A stretch of 64,000 nt of DNA from Streptomyces sp. ML-6 (GCF_030116705.1 NZ_JAOTIK010000001.1:2251001-2315000), one strand, 5' to 3'; counted from the first letter of the stretch, positions 54,173 to 63,940 are shown. Notes: generated from the letters alone by a model not told the origin. Program-made: numbers and translations.

Positions 54173-55672
54173 TTACACATCGGCCTGCCGGTCCAGGACG
54201 GCGGCAAGGGCCTGCTCGAAACCGGACGCCTCGGAGGCACCCCGGGTCGGGTCCTGCTGGCGCACGTCGATGACGTGACCGGTCATCTCGGAGAGCAGCA
54301 CGTCGAGCGAGGTCCTGGCGACCGCCTCGGAGGAGAGCAGCGTGCCCGCGGGCTCCTCGCCGAAGGCCTTGGTGCGCATCGGGGTGGCGGTGCGCTCGGG
54401 GTTCACGCAGTTCACCCGCACCCCGTCGGCCGCCCACTCGTCCGCGAGCGCCTGGGTGAGGTTGACCATGGCGGCCTTGGTCGACGAGTAGAGGCTGTAC
54501 TCCGCGCGGCCCCGGGTGTAGCTGCTGGAGGTGTAGAGCAGCAGCTGGCCCTTGGTCTCGGCGAGGTACTTGTACGAGGCCCGGGCGATCTGAACGGGTG
54601 CCAGGTAGTTGACGTTGAGCGCTTCCTGGATGGTCGTGTTGTCCGTCTCGGCGAGCTTGCCGATGCGGAGCACGCCCGCGGTGTTGATCACGTAGTCGAC
54701 GCGGCCGGTGTCGGCGTACGCCTTGGAGAGCGCGTCGTCGATGTGCTCCGGGTTCTCCACGTGCGTACCCGTGGTGGAACGGCCCAGGGCGTAGACGGTG
54801 GCGCCGTAGGACTCGGCGAGCGACGCGATGTCCGCACCGATGCCGTACGAACCGCCGAAGACGACAAGGGTCTTGCCGGTGAGCAGCTCACGGTAGGCGG
54901 CGTCGTCGGTCGGCTGCGGAACGGCAGTGGAGGCCAGCTGGAACAGCTTGTCCGCGATGAAGACGTCGACCGGCTGGGTGACCTTCATGTTGTACTCGTC
55001 GCCCGCCACGACGTAGATCGGCACGTCGGGCAGGTACTTCAGCACGACCGAGCAGTCGTCGGTGGCCTGGAAGTTCGGGTCGCCGGCGGCGATCTCGTAG
55101 GCCCGGCGGATCGTGGAGAGCTTGAAGGCCTGCGGCGTCTGGCCGCGGCGCAGCCGGGAGCGGTCGGGCACGTCGGTGATGAACTCGCCGTCGCCGCCGT
55201 GGGTGCGGGTCACGATGATCGTGTCCGCGGACGGGATGGCGACGTCGACCGCCTCGTAGCGGTCGAGGGCGTCGACGCAGTCCTTGATGACGCGCTGCGA
55301 GAGCAGCGGGCGCACGGCGTCGTGGAAGAGGACGTTGCGGTCCTCGCCCTCGGCCAGGCCCTCGCCGAGGGCCGCGATGGCGCGCTCGGTGGTCTCGTTG
55401 CGCGTGGCGCCGCCCTCGATCACCTTGGTGACCTTGGTCAGTCCGGCCTTCTCGACGATCTTCTCCACGTCGGACACGTAGCCCGGCGCCATCAGCACGA
55501 TGACGTCGTCGATGGAGTCGGCCTGCTGGAAGATCGACAGCGTGTGCTCGATGACGGCCTTGCCTGCGATCTTCAGCAGCTGCTTGGGGATGGACAGACC
55601 CACGCGCTGACCGGTACCACCGGCGAGCACGACTGCTGTGGTTCGGGCTTTGGCTATGTGCTGAGCAGACAC
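54173..55672 (-). CDS. Bifunctional cytidylyltransferase / SDR reductase (TarI-TarJ-like, CDP-ribitol synthesis), 499 aa
   Basis: N-terminal IspD-like domain (1-240): TTAVVLAGGTGQRVGLSIPK and LFHDAVRPLLSQ, a CTP-binding fold used by TarI. C-terminal short-chain dehydrogenase (250-499): LVVFGGSYGIGADIASL, NTAGVLRIG and the active site YSLYSSTKAAM. Fusion of these activities matches Bcs1-type CDP-ribitol synthases, which reduce ribulose-5-phosphate and activate it with CTP; ribitol versus another polyol is not resolved. GTG at 55672 has AGGTAGG upstream. It supplies the polymerase gene downstream. Confidence 0.88.
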   Translation of the reverse strand: MSAQHIAKARTTAVVLAGGTGQRVGLSIPKQLLKIAGKAVIEHTLSIFQQADSIDDVIVLMAPGYVSDVEKIVEKAGLTKVTKVIEGGATRNETTERAIAALGEGLAEGEDRNVLFHDAVRPLLSQRVIKDCVDALDRYEAVDVAIPSADTIIVTRTHGGDGEFITDVPDRSRLRRGQTPQAFKLSTIRRAYEIAAGDPNFQATDDCSVVLKYLPDVPIYVVAGDEYNMKVTQPVDVFIADKLFQLASTAVPQPTDDAAYRELLTGKTLVVFGGSYGIGADIASLAESYGATVYALGRSTTGTHVENPEHIDDALSKAYADTGRVDYVINTAGVLRIGKLAETDNTTIQEALNVNYLAPVQIARASYKYLAETKGQLLLYTSSSYTRGRAEYSLYSSTKAAMVNLTQALADEWAADGVRVNCVNPERTATPMRTKAFGEEPAGTLLSSEAVARTSLDVLLSEMTGHVIDVRQQDPTRGASEASGFEQALAAVLDRQADV

Positions 55673-55996
55673 AGACGACCTACCTTGCGAGGGCTGGGAG
55701 ATACAGCGATGGTTGCACTCTCCGTTACCGTCTCGCAAGGTGGACGTCGGCCACTGCACGCCGTGGCGAAACCTCGTGTTGCCTTGCGATCAGGGCAAAT
55801 ACCGGAACTGACGCTTCCTGACCAGGTGACCGACGCCACAAGTATGAGCGGCATGAATCACTCATGAGCGGATTCGGTTCCCTCGGTCGTGTGACATGCC
55901 GCGCGACGTGCCGTGTGACATGAAGAGCCTTCGGCGGCCGGTCGGACGGCCCCGTACGACCGGCCGGACCCGCGCGGACGGGCCCGGCCGACCGGC
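55673..55996. other. Gap between CDP-polyol synthase gene and obg
   Basis: 324 bp. Near the synthase gene it contains three copies of CCTTGCGA (two direct, one inverted). Near obg, GGCCGGTCG (55936-55944) and CGACCGGCC (55957-55965) form a 9-bp hairpin that may end the obg transcript. No gene is seen. Confidence 0.6.
55683..55789. promoter_or_regulatory. Three CCTTGCGA boxes upstream of the CDP-polyol synthase gene
   Basis: CCTTGCGA at 55683-55690 and 55782-55789, and its reverse complement TCGCAAGG at 55733-55740; centres are 50 and 49 bp apart. The first two form a 9-bp inverted repeat (CCTTGCGAG / CTCGCAAGG). Confidence 0.5.
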
Positions 55997-57433
55997 TCAG
56001 AACGGGTTGAAGTCGTCGAACTCGCGCTGTGCCTCGTCGCGTTCCGCCTCGCGGTCGCGGCGGCGCTGCGCCGCCGGGCGCGGCGCCTCGAGCCGGTGGT
56101 CCTCGCCCCGGCGGCCGAGCATCTCCGCGCCCGCGGCCATGGTCGGCTCCCAGTCGAAGACGACGGCGTTGTCCTCGGCGCCGATGGCCACGCCGTCGCC
56201 CGCCCGGGCACCGGCCTTCATCAGCGCGTCCTCGACGCCGAGGCGGTTGAGCCGGTCCGCGAGGTAGCCGACGGCCTCGTCGTTGTTGAAGTCGGTCTGG
56301 CGCACCCAGCGTTCCGGCTTCTCGCCGCGCACCCGGTAGAGGTCGTCCGCCTCCCTGGTGACGGTGAAGCCCGCGTCGTCGACGGCCTTCGGGCGGATGA
56401 CGATGCGGGTCGCCACCTCCACGGGCTTGGCCGCGCGCGCCTCGGCGATGATGCCCGCGAGGGCGTAGGAGAGTTCCTTCAGGCCGGTACGGGCCACGGC
56501 GGACACCTCGAAGACGCGGTAGCCGCGCTCCTCCAGGTCCGGGCGGATCATGTCGGCGAGGTCCTGGCCGTCCGGGATGTCGATCTTGTTGAGGACGACG
56601 ATGCGGGGCCGGTCCTCCAGGCCGCCGTACTGCTTCAGCTCCTCCTCGATCGTGTCGAGGTCGGAGACCGGGTCGCGGTCCGACTCCAGCGTCGCCGTGT
56701 CCAGTACGTGCACGAGCACCGAGCAGCGCTCCACGTGCCGCAGGAACTCCAGGCCGAGGCCGCGCCCCTGGCTGGCGCCGGGGATCAGGCCCGGCACGTC
56801 GGCGACGGTGTACACGGTGCTGCCCGCGGTGACCACGCCGAGGTTCGGGACGAGGGTCGTGAAGGGGTAGTCGGCGATCTTCGGCTTGGCCGCGGACAGG
56901 ACGGAGATCAGCGAGGACTTGCCGGCGCTCGGGTAGCCGACCAGCGCGACGTCGGCGACGGTCTTGAGCTCCAGGACGATGTCCCGGGACTCGCCGGGCT
57001 CGCCGAGCAGCGCGAAGCCGGGGGCCTTGCGCCGGGCGGAGGCCAGCGCGGCGTTGCCGAGGCCACCACGACCGCCCTGACCGGCGACGAACGTGGTGCC
57101 CTGGCCGACCAGGTCGGCGAGCACCTCGCCGTTGCGGTCGAGCACGACCGTGCCGTCGGGCACCGGCAGGACCAGGTCCTGGCCGTCCTTGCCGGAGCGG
57201 TTGTCACCGGCGCCGGGCTGGCCGTTGGTGGCCTTGCGGTGGGGGTGGTGGTGGTAGTCGAGGAGCGTGGTGACGGACTGGTCGACGACCAGGGTCACAT
57301 CGCCGCCGCGGCCGCCGTTGCCGCCGTCCGGACCGCCGAGCGGTTTGAACTTCTCACGGTGTACGGAGGCGCAGCCGTGGCCTCCGTTACCCGCGGCGAC
57401 GTGCAGCTCGACGCGGTCCACGAAGGTGGTCAT
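55997..57433 (-). CDS. obg: GTPase Obg (CgtA), 478 aa
   Basis: Ribosome-assembly and stringent-response GTPase, known in Streptomyces to affect the onset of aerial growth. The Gly-rich OBG domain ([19 protein letters not shown]) is followed by a G domain with [30 protein letters not shown] and LNKIDIPDG, then a C-terminal OCT domain ([20 protein letters not shown]) and a charged tail. ATG at 57433. Third gene of rplU-rpmA-obg. Confidence 0.97.
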   Translation of the reverse strand: MTTFVDRVELHVAAGNGGHGCASVHREKFKPLGGPDGGNGGRGGDVTLVVDQSVTTLLDYHHHPHRKATNGQPGAGDNRSGKDGQDLVLPVPDGTVVLDRNGEVLADLVGQGTTFVAGQGGRGGLGNAALASARRKAPGFALLGEPGESRDIVLELKTVADVALVGYPSAGKSSLISVLSAAKPKIADYPFTTLVPNLGVVTAGSTVYTVADVPGLIPGASQGRGLGLEFLRHVERCSVLVHVLDTATLESDRDPVSDLDTIEEELKQYGGLEDRPRIVVLNKIDIPDGQDLADMIRPDLEERGYRVFEVSAVARTGLKELSYALAGIIAEARAAKPVEVATRIVIRPKAVDDAGFTVTREADDLYRVRGEKPERWVRQTDFNNDEAVGYLADRLNRLGVEDALMKAGARAGDGVAIGAEDNAVVFDWEPTMAAGAEMLGRRGEDHRLEAPRPAAQRRRDREAERDEAQREFDDFNPF

Positions 57434-57595
57434 GGTTGAAACCTCCAGTTACATGCATGCAGAAATGTCTCACTCGCGCTGTCCCCATGGCGGAGAAAGC
57501 CGTCTCTCATGGGAGAAACACGCGAAAGGCGGACCCGCTTCCCGTACGGGAAGTGAGGTCCGCCTCCGCAGAAACCGCTCGACGAGCGCCGAAAA

Positions 57596-57853
57596 TCAGC
57601 CGGCGATCGGAACGATGTTCACGACCTTGCGGCCACGGTGCGTGCCGAACTCGACCGCACCGGCGGCGAGCGCGAACAGCGTGTCGTCGCCGCCACGGCC
57701 GACGCCCGTGCCCGGGTGGAAGTGGGTGCCGCGCTGGCGGACCAGGATCTCACCGGCGTTGACGGCCTGACCGCCGAAGCGCTTCACGCCGAGCCGCTGA
57801 GCGTTGGAATCGCGCCCGTTCCGGGTGGACGATGCGCCCTTCTTGTGTGCCAT
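57596..57853 (-). CDS. rpmA: 50S ribosomal protein L27, 85 aa
   Basis: [40 protein letters not shown] and [12 protein letters not shown] are the usual L27 signatures. The protein begins directly with AHKKG, so it lacks the N-terminal extension cleaved in Firmicutes. It is 14 nt downstream of rplU. Confidence 0.98.
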   Translation of the reverse strand: MAHKKGASSTRNGRDSNAQRLGVKRFGGQAVNAGEILVRQRGTHFHPGTGVGRGGDDTLFALAAGAVEFGTHRGRKVVNIVPIAG

Positions 57854-57867
57854 GTCTCCTCAGTCCC

Positions 57868-58188
57868 TTACTTCGCAGCCGCGGGGATGCCGGTGACCTT
57901 GATCGCCGTGTACTGCTGACGGTGACCCTGGCGACGGCGGTAGCCGGTCTTGTTCTTGTAGCGAAGGATGTCGATCTTCGCGCCCTTGTGGTGGTCCACG
58001 ACCTCGGCCTGGACCTTGATGCCGGCCAGAACCCACGGGTCGCTGGTCACGGCGTCGCCGTCGACCACGAGCAGGGTCGAGAGCTCGACCGTGTCGCCAA
58101 CCTTGGCAGTGGAAATCTTGTCAACCTCAACGATGTCACCGACAGCAACCTTGTGCTGGCGGCCACCGCTGCGCACGATGGCGTACAC
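57868..58188 (-). CDS. rplU: 50S ribosomal protein L21, 106 aa
   Basis: [20 protein letters not shown] at the start and [20 protein letters not shown] near the end are diagnostic. GTG start preceded by a GAGAGAGA purine run. First gene of rplU-rpmA-obg, with a promoter at 58352-58380 and a 5' UTR of roughly 155 nt. Confidence 0.98.
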   Translation of the reverse strand: MYAIVRSGGRQHKVAVGDIVEVDKISTAKVGDTVELSTLLVVDGDAVTSDPWVLAGIKVQAEVVDHHKGAKIDILRYKNKTGYRRRQGHRQQYTAIKVTGIPAAAK

Positions 58189-58351
58189 GCGGATCTCTCT
58201 CTCGCTCGGAACGGAGCCCCTGATGCCAGCCGCCCGCGCAGGCCGGGGCCCGCGACGATCCGGAAGGATGAGCGGCCTCTCCCGGTGGACGAATCCGCCG
58301 GAAGGAATGTGCTCAGGGGAAGGCGTGCATGGGAAACACGCCGATGGACAA

Positions 58352-58380
58352 GGTTACGGGGCTGTCTTCGGCCGGTCAAA
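58352..58380 (-). promoter_or_regulatory. Promoter of rplU-rpmA-obg
   Basis: Minus strand TTGACC (58375-58380), 17-nt spacer, TAACCT (58352-58357): close to the vegetative consensus TTGACR-N17-TANNNT. Start predicted near 58345. Confidence 0.72.
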
Positions 58381-58870
58381 CCGGGCCCCCAGGAGCCGGT
58401 CCGGGGTGGACGGCGGACCGCACGCAAGACCCCTGCACCTGCGGTGGACGCGCCCCGCCGAGCCCCGGAAAAACATTTCCGCATTCCACGGACCGAATTC
58501 CCTGGTGCGTGACACCACGGCGTGCCCAGAAGGGCCTCGACCGCCGCTTCCGCGCAACGTCCGAGAATCTGGCCGAGAATCAGTCGAAAAACCCCCGGAT
58601 TGCCATGGGAACGAGGTCGGGCCGATTCCCCGCCCAGGGCAATGAAAAGGAGTCGATTTCACGGCTTTCGCCCTGGGCTCGGCGCCGTTCAGGTCGGCCG
58701 AGACCTTGGCCGACATCAGGGAAACCGCACCTGCGCGGGCCGGGGACCTCGCGCGGGACAATCCCCGACGAGGTGCACCACTGTGCCGCGCGCTTTCCCT
58801 TCCGGGCGTTTCCGCCGACGCTTCCTGCGGGGTCCGCCGCGTGACGACATGCCCGTCCACGGCGCTTTAT

Positions 58871-58909
58871 GGAAGGGGGTGCGGGTCCCTCGGGACCCAC
58901 ACCCCTTCC
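58871..58909 (-). terminator. Terminator after rne
   Basis: Arms 58871-58889 (GGAAGGGGGTGCGGGTCCC) and 58892-58909 pair over about 18 bp with one bulge and one wobble, 2-nt loop, 20 nt past the rne stop codon. Confidence 0.85.
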
Positions 58910-58928
58910 GTCGTGCTCCGGCCGTCGG

Positions 58929-61900
58929 TCAGCTCTCGGCGTCGGCCGGGACGGCGGCCTTCGCCGCCTTCTTGGCCGTCGTCTTCTTGGCCGTCGTCTT
59001 CTTCGCGGCGGTCTTCTTGGCGGCCGTCTTCTTCGCGGCCGTCTTCTTCGTCGCCGCCTTCTTGGTCGTGGCCTTCTTGGCGGTCTTCCGGGCCGTCTTC
59101 TTGGCCGGGGCCGCCGCTTCGGCGGTCTCGGCCGGCTCGGTGTCGTCGGCCTTCGGCTCGGCGTCCGGCTTCGGCTCGGTCTTCGGGGCGGTCACCACGA
59201 CGACCTCCGCCCCGTCCGCACCGGCGGGCGAGCCCGCGGGGGCGGTGACCTTGCGGGTCACCCGACGACGGGCCCTCGGCGGGGCGGCCTCGGGGGCCAC
59301 CTCCTCGGGCGCGGCCTCGACCTTCGGGGCCTCGGCGACGGGCGCCTCCTCGGCCTGCGGAGCCGGCTCGGCGGCCTGCTCCGGGACGGCGGGCCCTGCG
59401 GCCTCCTCGACGACGACCGACTCGGCCGCGGCCTTCGGGGCGCCCGCCGGGGCGGTCGCCTTCCGGGTCGCCCTGCGGCGGGTACGGCCCTGCGGGGCCT
59501 CCGCCACGGGGGTCTCCTCGGCCGCCTGCGGCTCGACGGCGACCGGCGTCGCGTCGACCGGCTCGGCCGCCACGACCGGCTCCGGCTCGACGGCGACCGG
59601 TTCCGGCTTCGCAGCCACCGGCTCCGGCTCGACGACCGGCTCGGCCACGGCCTTCGGGGCACCGGCCGGGGCCGACACCTTGCGGGTCGCGCGGCGGCGG
59701 CCACGGCCGCGCACGGCGGCCTCGGCCTCGGCCGGGCTGCTGTACAGCTCCTCGTCCGGGACGAACTCCGGCTCGGGCAGCGCCACCGGGGCGGCGACCT
59801 CGGCGGCCACCTCGGCCTCGGTCTCGGCCTCGGTCACGGCCTCGGTCACGGCGGTGGGCTCGTGGCCCTGCTCGACGACGTGCTCGTGCGCCGCGCCGCC
59901 CCGGCCGCGCTTCTTGGAGCGCTTGCCGCCGCCACCACCGACCGAGGAGGGCTGCTCCATGTGGACGATGACGCCGCGCCCGTTGCAGTGGACGCAGGTC
60001 TCGGAGAAGGACTCCAGCAGGCCCTGGCCCACCCGCTTGCGGGTCATCTGGACCAGGCCCAGCGAGGTGACCTCGGCGACCTGGTGCTTGGTGCGGTCGC
60101 GTCCCAGGCACTCCAGCAGGCGCCGCAGCACCAGGTCCCGGTTGGACTCCAGCACCATGTCGATGAAGTCGACGACGACGATGCCCCCGAGGTCGCGCAG
60201 CCGCAGCTGGCGCACGATCTCCTCGGCCGCCTCCAGGTTGTTCTTGGTGACGGTCTCCTCGAGGTTGCCGCCCTGACCGGTGAACTTGCCGGTGTTGACG
60301 TCGACGACGACCATCGCCTCGGTCTTGTCGATCACCAGCGAACCGCCGCTCGGCAGGTAGACCTTCCGGTCCAGCGCCTTCATCAGCTGCTCGTCGATCC
60401 GGTACGTCGCGAAGATGTCGACCTCGGAGGTCCACCGCGACAGGCGGTCCGTGAGGTCCGGCGCCACCTGCGAGACGTAGCCGTGGATGGTCTCCCACGC
60501 GTCGTCGCCGCTGACGATGACCTTGGAGAAGTCCTCGTTGAAGATGTCGCGGACGACCCGGACGGTCATGTCCGGCTCGCCGTAGAGCAGGGTCGGCGCG
60601 TTGGAGCTGCCGGTGCTCTTCGCCTTCTTCTGGATGTCCTCCCACTGCTGCTGCAGCCGCTCGACGTCACGGCGCAGCTCGTCCTCGCTCGCGCCCTCCG
60701 CGGCGGTACGGACGATGACGCCCGCGTCCTCGGGGACGATCTTCTTGAGGATGGTCTTCAGCCGGGCCCGCTCGGTGTCGGGCAGCTTGCGGCTGATGCC
60801 GGTCATCGAGCCCTCGGGCACGTAGACCAGGTAGCGGCCGGGCAGCGAGACCTGGCTGGTCAGGCGGGCGCCCTTGTGGCCGATCGGGTCCTTGGTGACC
60901 TGGACCAGGACGGACTGGCCCGACTTGAGGGCGGTCTCGATGCGGCGCGGCCCGTGGGCCATGCCGAGCGCCTCGAAGTTCACCTCACCGGCGTAGAGCA
61001 CGGCGTTGCGGCCCTTGCCGATGTCGACGAAGGCGGCCTCCATGGACGGCAGGACGTTCTGCACCTTGCCCAGGTAGACGTTGCCGACGTAGCTGGTGGC
61101 CTGCTCCTTGTTGACGTAGTGCTCGACGAGCACGTTGTCCTCGAGGACGCCGATCTGGGTGCGCTCGCCGTTCTGGCGGACGACCATGACCCGCTCCACG
61201 GCCTCGCGGCGGGCCAGGAACTCGGCCTCGGTGATGATCGGGACCCGGCGACGGCCCTGCTCACGGCCCTCGCGGCGGCGCTGCTTCTTCGCCTCCATGC
61301 GGGTCGAGCCCTTGATGGACTGGACCTCGTCGAAGCCGGTGCCGGCCTCGCGCTCGGAGTCCTTCCTGCGGGGCTCACGGACCTTGACGACCGTACGCTC
61401 CGGGTCGTCCGCACCGCTGTCGGTGTCGGCCGCGACATCACCGCTGCGGCGCCGGCGACGGCGACGGCGACGGCTGCTGCTGGAACCCGCGGCGACCGCC
61501 TCGTGCTCCTCGTCCTCCTCCTCGGGCTCCTGAGCCTGCTCCGGCTCGTCCTCGGAGTGGTCGGCGGCGGCCTCCTCGCCGTGCTGCTCCACGGCCTCGT
61601 CGTTCTCGTTGGCCTCGCCGCGGCGGCGGCGACGGCCTCCGCGACGGCGGCGGCGCGAGGGGCGCTCCTCGTACTCGTCCGTCTCGTCGCCCTCGTGCTC
61701 GGCGTCGACCTCGGCCTCGGGCTCCTCCTCTACCGGCTCCTCCGCGGGAGCGACGGCCTGCTCGGGCTCGGCGGCCTCGACGGTCTCACCGCGGCGCCGG
61801 CGCCGGCGGCGCGAACCGCCCTGCGGCGCGGCCTCGGCGGCGGGGGTCTCGGTGACGGCCGTCGGCTCCTCGACGGTCCCGGTCTCCTCCTCGACCTCGA

Positions 61901-62924
61901 CCTCCTCGTGGCGCGAGGCGGCAGCGGCGGCGGCAGCCGTCTCCGGGGTCTGGAACATCGGCTCGGCGAAGACCGGCGCCTGGAACACGGCCACGGCGGG
62001 ACGCGCGGCGCGGCGGCCCCTGCGCACCGGCTCCTCCTCCTTCCCGGTGAACTCCGGCTTGCCGGTGAACTCGGGACGGCCTGCGGCGGCGGTGGCCCGG
62101 CGACGCTGACGGCCGCGCGGGGCGGCCTCCTCGGCCTCGGCCTCGGCCGCAGGCGCTTCCGCCACGACGGGCTCGGGCTCGGCGGCGGGCGTCTCCTCGA
62201 CGATCTCCACCGCCTCGGCGGCCTTCGGCGCACCCGCCGGAGCGGTCGCCTTACGGACCGCACGACGACGCGGACGCGCAGGCGCCGCCTCCACCTCGGC
62301 CTCCACCTCGGCCTCGGGCGCAGGCGTCTCCTCCACGACCTCCACGGCCGCGGGCGCCTCGGTGTGCTGCGGCGCACCGGCCGGGGCCGACGCCCTGCGC
62401 CGGGTACGGCCACGCGGCGCGGCGGGCTCCGGCTCCACCACCGGCTCCACGACGGGCTCGGGCTCGGCGGCGGGCGTCTCCTCGACGATCTCCACCGCCT
62501 CGGCGGCCTTCGGCGCACCCGCCGGAGCGGTCGCCTTACGGACCGCACGACGACGCGGACGCGCAGGCGCCGCCTCCTCCACGACCTCCACCTCGGCCTC
62601 AGGTGCAGGCGCTTCCTCCACGACCTCGGCGGCCTTCGGCGCACCCGCCGGAGCAGTCGCCTTGCGCACCGCACGACGACGCGGACGCGCAGGCGCCGCG
62701 GCTTCCGCCTGCGGAGCGCTCTCGGTGCCGGTCATGGCGTCGCCCTCGGGCACCGCGGTGTCAGCGGCAGGTATGGCCGGCGTCCCCGTGGCCGTCGCCT
62801 CCGCCATCGGCGGTCCGGCGGGGCGGGACGCTGCGCGGCGCCTGCGGCGCGGGGGCAGCTTGTCGCCGGGGGCGTTGTTCTCTTCGTCGTTCCCGGTGAT
62901 GCCGGGCTCATTGGACTGGGGCAT
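58929..62924 (-). CDS. rne: RNase E/G family endoribonuclease (RNase ES type), 1331 aa
   Basis: Central catalytic core (about 575-1000): S1 domain ([36 protein letters not shown]), DNase I-like site with [12 protein letters not shown] and [10 protein letters not shown] (two metal-binding Asp), and the zinc link CVHCNGRG. Unlike E. coli, long disordered arms flank both sides. Both are Glu/Ala/Pro rich with a repeated Arg-rich module of the form [17 protein letters not shown]. The C-terminus ends in a Lys-rich AKKTAAKKT tail. ATG at 62924 has GGGAGAAC upstream. Streptomyces RNase ES arms are known to carry degradosome-type contacts. A terminator follows. Confidence 0.95.
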   Translation of the reverse strand: MPQSNEPGITGNDEENNAPGDKLPPRRRRRAASRPAGPPMAEATATGTPAIPAADTAVPEGDAMTGTESAPQAEAAAPARPRRRAVRKATAPAGAPKAAEVVEEAPAPEAEVEVVEEAAPARPRRRAVRKATAPAGAPKAAEAVEIVEETPAAEPEPVVEPVVEPEPAAPRGRTRRRASAPAGAPQHTEAPAAVEVVEETPAPEAEVEAEVEAAPARPRRRAVRKATAPAGAPKAAEAVEIVEETPAAEPEPVVAEAPAAEAEAEEAAPRGRQRRRATAAAGRPEFTGKPEFTGKEEEPVRRGRRAARPAVAVFQAPVFAEPMFQTPETAAAAAAASRHEEVEVEEETGTVEEPTAVTETPAAEAAPQGGSRRRRRRRGETVEAAEPEQAVAPAEEPVEEEPEAEVDAEHEGDETDEYEERPSRRRRRGGRRRRRGEANENDEAVEQHGEEAAADHSEDEPEQAQEPEEEDEEHEAVAAGSSSSRRRRRRRRRSGDVAADTDSGADDPERTVVKVREPRRKDSEREAGTGFDEVQSIKGSTRMEAKKQRRREGREQGRRRVPIITEAEFLARREAVERVMVVRQNGERTQIGVLEDNVLVEHYVNKEQATSYVGNVYLGKVQNVLPSMEAAFVDIGKGRNAVLYAGEVNFEALGMAHGPRRIETALKSGQSVLVQVTKDPIGHKGARLTSQVSLPGRYLVYVPEGSMTGISRKLPDTERARLKTILKKIVPEDAGVIVRTAAEGASEDELRRDVERLQQQWEDIQKKAKSTGSSNAPTLLYGEPDMTVRVVRDIFNEDFSKVIVSGDDAWETIHGYVSQVAPDLTDRLSRWTSEVDIFATYRIDEQLMKALDRKVYLPSGGSLVIDKTEAMVVVDVNTGKFTGQGGNLEETVTKNNLEAAEEIVRQLRLRDLGGIVVVDFIDMVLESNRDLVLRRLLECLGRDRTKHQVAEVTSLGLVQMTRKRVGQGLLESFSETCVHCNGRGVIVHMEQPSSVGGGGGKRSKKRGRGGAAHEHVVEQGHEPTAVTEAVTEAETEAEVAAEVAAPVALPEPEFVPDEELYSSPAEAEAAVRGRGRRRATRKVSAPAGAPKAVAEPVVEPEPVAAKPEPVAVEPEPVVAAEPVDATPVAVEPQAAEETPVAEAPQGRTRRRATRKATAPAGAPKAAAESVVVEEAAGPAVPEQAAEPAPQAEEAPVAEAPKVEAAPEEVAPEAAPPRARRRVTRKVTAPAGSPAGADGAEVVVVTAPKTEPKPDAEPKADDTEPAETAEAAAPAKKTARKTAKKATTKKAATKKTAAKKTAAKKTAAKKTTAKKTTAKKAAKAAVPADAES
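58950..59111 (-). repeat. Lysine-rich KKTAAKKT tail repeat of RNase E
   Basis: The C-terminal 50-odd codons of rne encode [24 protein letters not shown] repeats, built on the DNA unit GTCTTCTTGGCCGCC and variants. Confidence 0.85.
62162..62577. repeat. 131-bp exact direct repeat inside rne
   Basis: 62162-62292 is identical base for base to 62447-62577 (285 bp apart). Both encode an N-arm module with [21 protein letters not shown] third, diverged copy lies around 62629-62698. Confidence 0.92.
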
Positions 62925-63055
62925 GCGGGCGGTTCTCCCGTCAGGCTCCCGGGCGCCGCGTCTGTGTCCGGTCCGGTGCGGTCCGCGCGATGTACGCGGG
63001 GCCGCCGTCCGGGGCGCGGGCGCCGCACGGGAGCTCAATGTCTGGCTCGCCGGTT

Positions 63056-63076
63056 CCGTACGCGCTGGGCGTACGG
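63056..63076 (-). promoter_or_regulatory. Inverted repeat in the rne upstream region
   Basis: CCGTACGC (63056-63063) and GCGTACGG (63069-63076), perfect 8-bp arms with a 5-nt loop, 132 nt upstream of the rne ATG. It could be an operator or a 5' UTR hairpin. Confidence 0.4.
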
Positions 63077-63157
63077 CCTGGCGAAAGTCTTATTGGGTCA
63101 TCGCGCGGCCCGAACCGGATGGCTCCCGAGTCGTGGGGCCGCGCTGCAACGACCGCC

Positions 63158-63940
63158 TTACGCGGAACCTGCACCTTCCGGCGCCGTCGCGACGGCGGTC
63201 CCGGCGGCCGTGGGTGGAGCGGCCGGAGCTGCCTCGCGGTCGGGCGCGAGCGGGTCGGTCACCGTGCCGGACTCCTCGTCGAAGAGCCCCTGCGCCAGCC
63301 TGGTCACCGCTGCGGGGACCGGCGGCGCCAGGTCGGCCACAACGCGGAGACCGGACAGGACGTCGTCAGGTCGCACGGCAGGTGTCACGTGCCGAACAAC
63401 CAGCCGCAGTATCGCACAGGGCCCGTCCCCGGACCTATCAGGTCGAGAATCGAGGGCCTGCAGGTCGACCACGGCGGCGCGGGCGTCGAAGGTGCGCACG
63501 CCGTTCTTCGCACGGCGCTGGACCTCGACGGTCCCGGCCCCGTTGAAGGCGGCCACGGCCCCGGCCGCGTCCGCCGGGTCCACGCCGTCCAGGCGCAGTT
63601 CCCAGACGGAGGCGGTCAGCCGGTCGGCGAGGCCCGAGGTGCGGGCCTCCACGGCATCGACGATGTCGAGACCGTCCGGCAGCGAGGCGTCGAGCTGCTC
63701 GCGCAGCACGGCCGGATCGCGGTGCTCGGTGAGTGCGATCTCCAGGAACTCGGCCTCGCTGCCCGTACCGGTGGGGGCGGCGTTGGCGTACGACACCTTC
63801 GGGTGCGGGGTGAAGCCGGCCGAGTAGGCCATGGGCACCTCGGAGCGGCGCAGTGCCCGCTCGAAGGCACGCTGGAAGTCACGGTGACTGGTGAACCGGA
63901 GGCGGCCGCGCTTGGTGTAGCGCAGTCGGATGCGCTGCAC
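63158..63940 (-). CDS. TIGR03936-type radical-SAM-associated protein (DUF2344), at least 260 aa
   Basis: Begins [20 protein letters not shown], then [20 protein letters not shown] and EAEFLEIAL, the signatures of the DUF2344 family, which in actinobacteria follows or is fused to a B12-type radical SAM protein; the partner would lie beyond the window. The function is unknown, possibly RNA or cofactor modification. The C-terminal 50 residues are Ala/Pro rich. GTG at 63940 has no binding site. An in-frame CTG at 63982 follows GAGGAG at 8 nt and would add GKRQPEGPPPAPA, and the frame stays open to the window edge, so the true start may be upstream. Confidence 0.85.
   Translation of the reverse strand: MQRIRLRYTKRGRLRFTSHRDFQRAFERALRRSEVPMAYSAGFTPHPKVSYANAAPTGTGSEAEFLEIALTEHRDPAVLREQLDASLPDGLDIVDAVEARTSGLADRLTASVWELRLDGVDPADAAGAVAAFNGAGTVEVQRRAKNGVRTFDARAAVVDLQALDSRPDRSGDGPCAILRLVVRHVTPAVRPDDVLSGLRVVADLAPPVPAAVTRLAQGLFDEESGTVTDPLAPDREAAPAAPPTAAGTAVATAPEGAGSA

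Larger units (their letters stand above)
58189..58928. other. 740-bp gap between rplU and rne
   Basis: Contains the rplU promoter (58352-58380), its long 5' UTR and the rne terminator (58871-58909). The centre (58440-58640) is less GC-rich than its surroundings and could hold further promoters. Reading frames here lack binding sites and look like chance. Confidence 0.6.

Noticed and set aside
52409..55867. 1152-codon plus-strand frame opposite the polymerase and CDP-polyol synthase genes
   Set aside because: Crosses two well-supported genes and their terminator; no recognisable domain.
58354..58860. 168-codon minus-strand frame between rne and rplU
   Set aside because: Overlaps the rplU promoter, lacks a ribosome binding site and has unbiased codon use.
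58869..63827. 1652-codon open frame on the plus strand opposite rne
   Set aside because: Composition is repetitive Leu/Arg/Gly, an exact mirror of the Glu/Ala/Pro repeats of RNase E; no start site context or domains.
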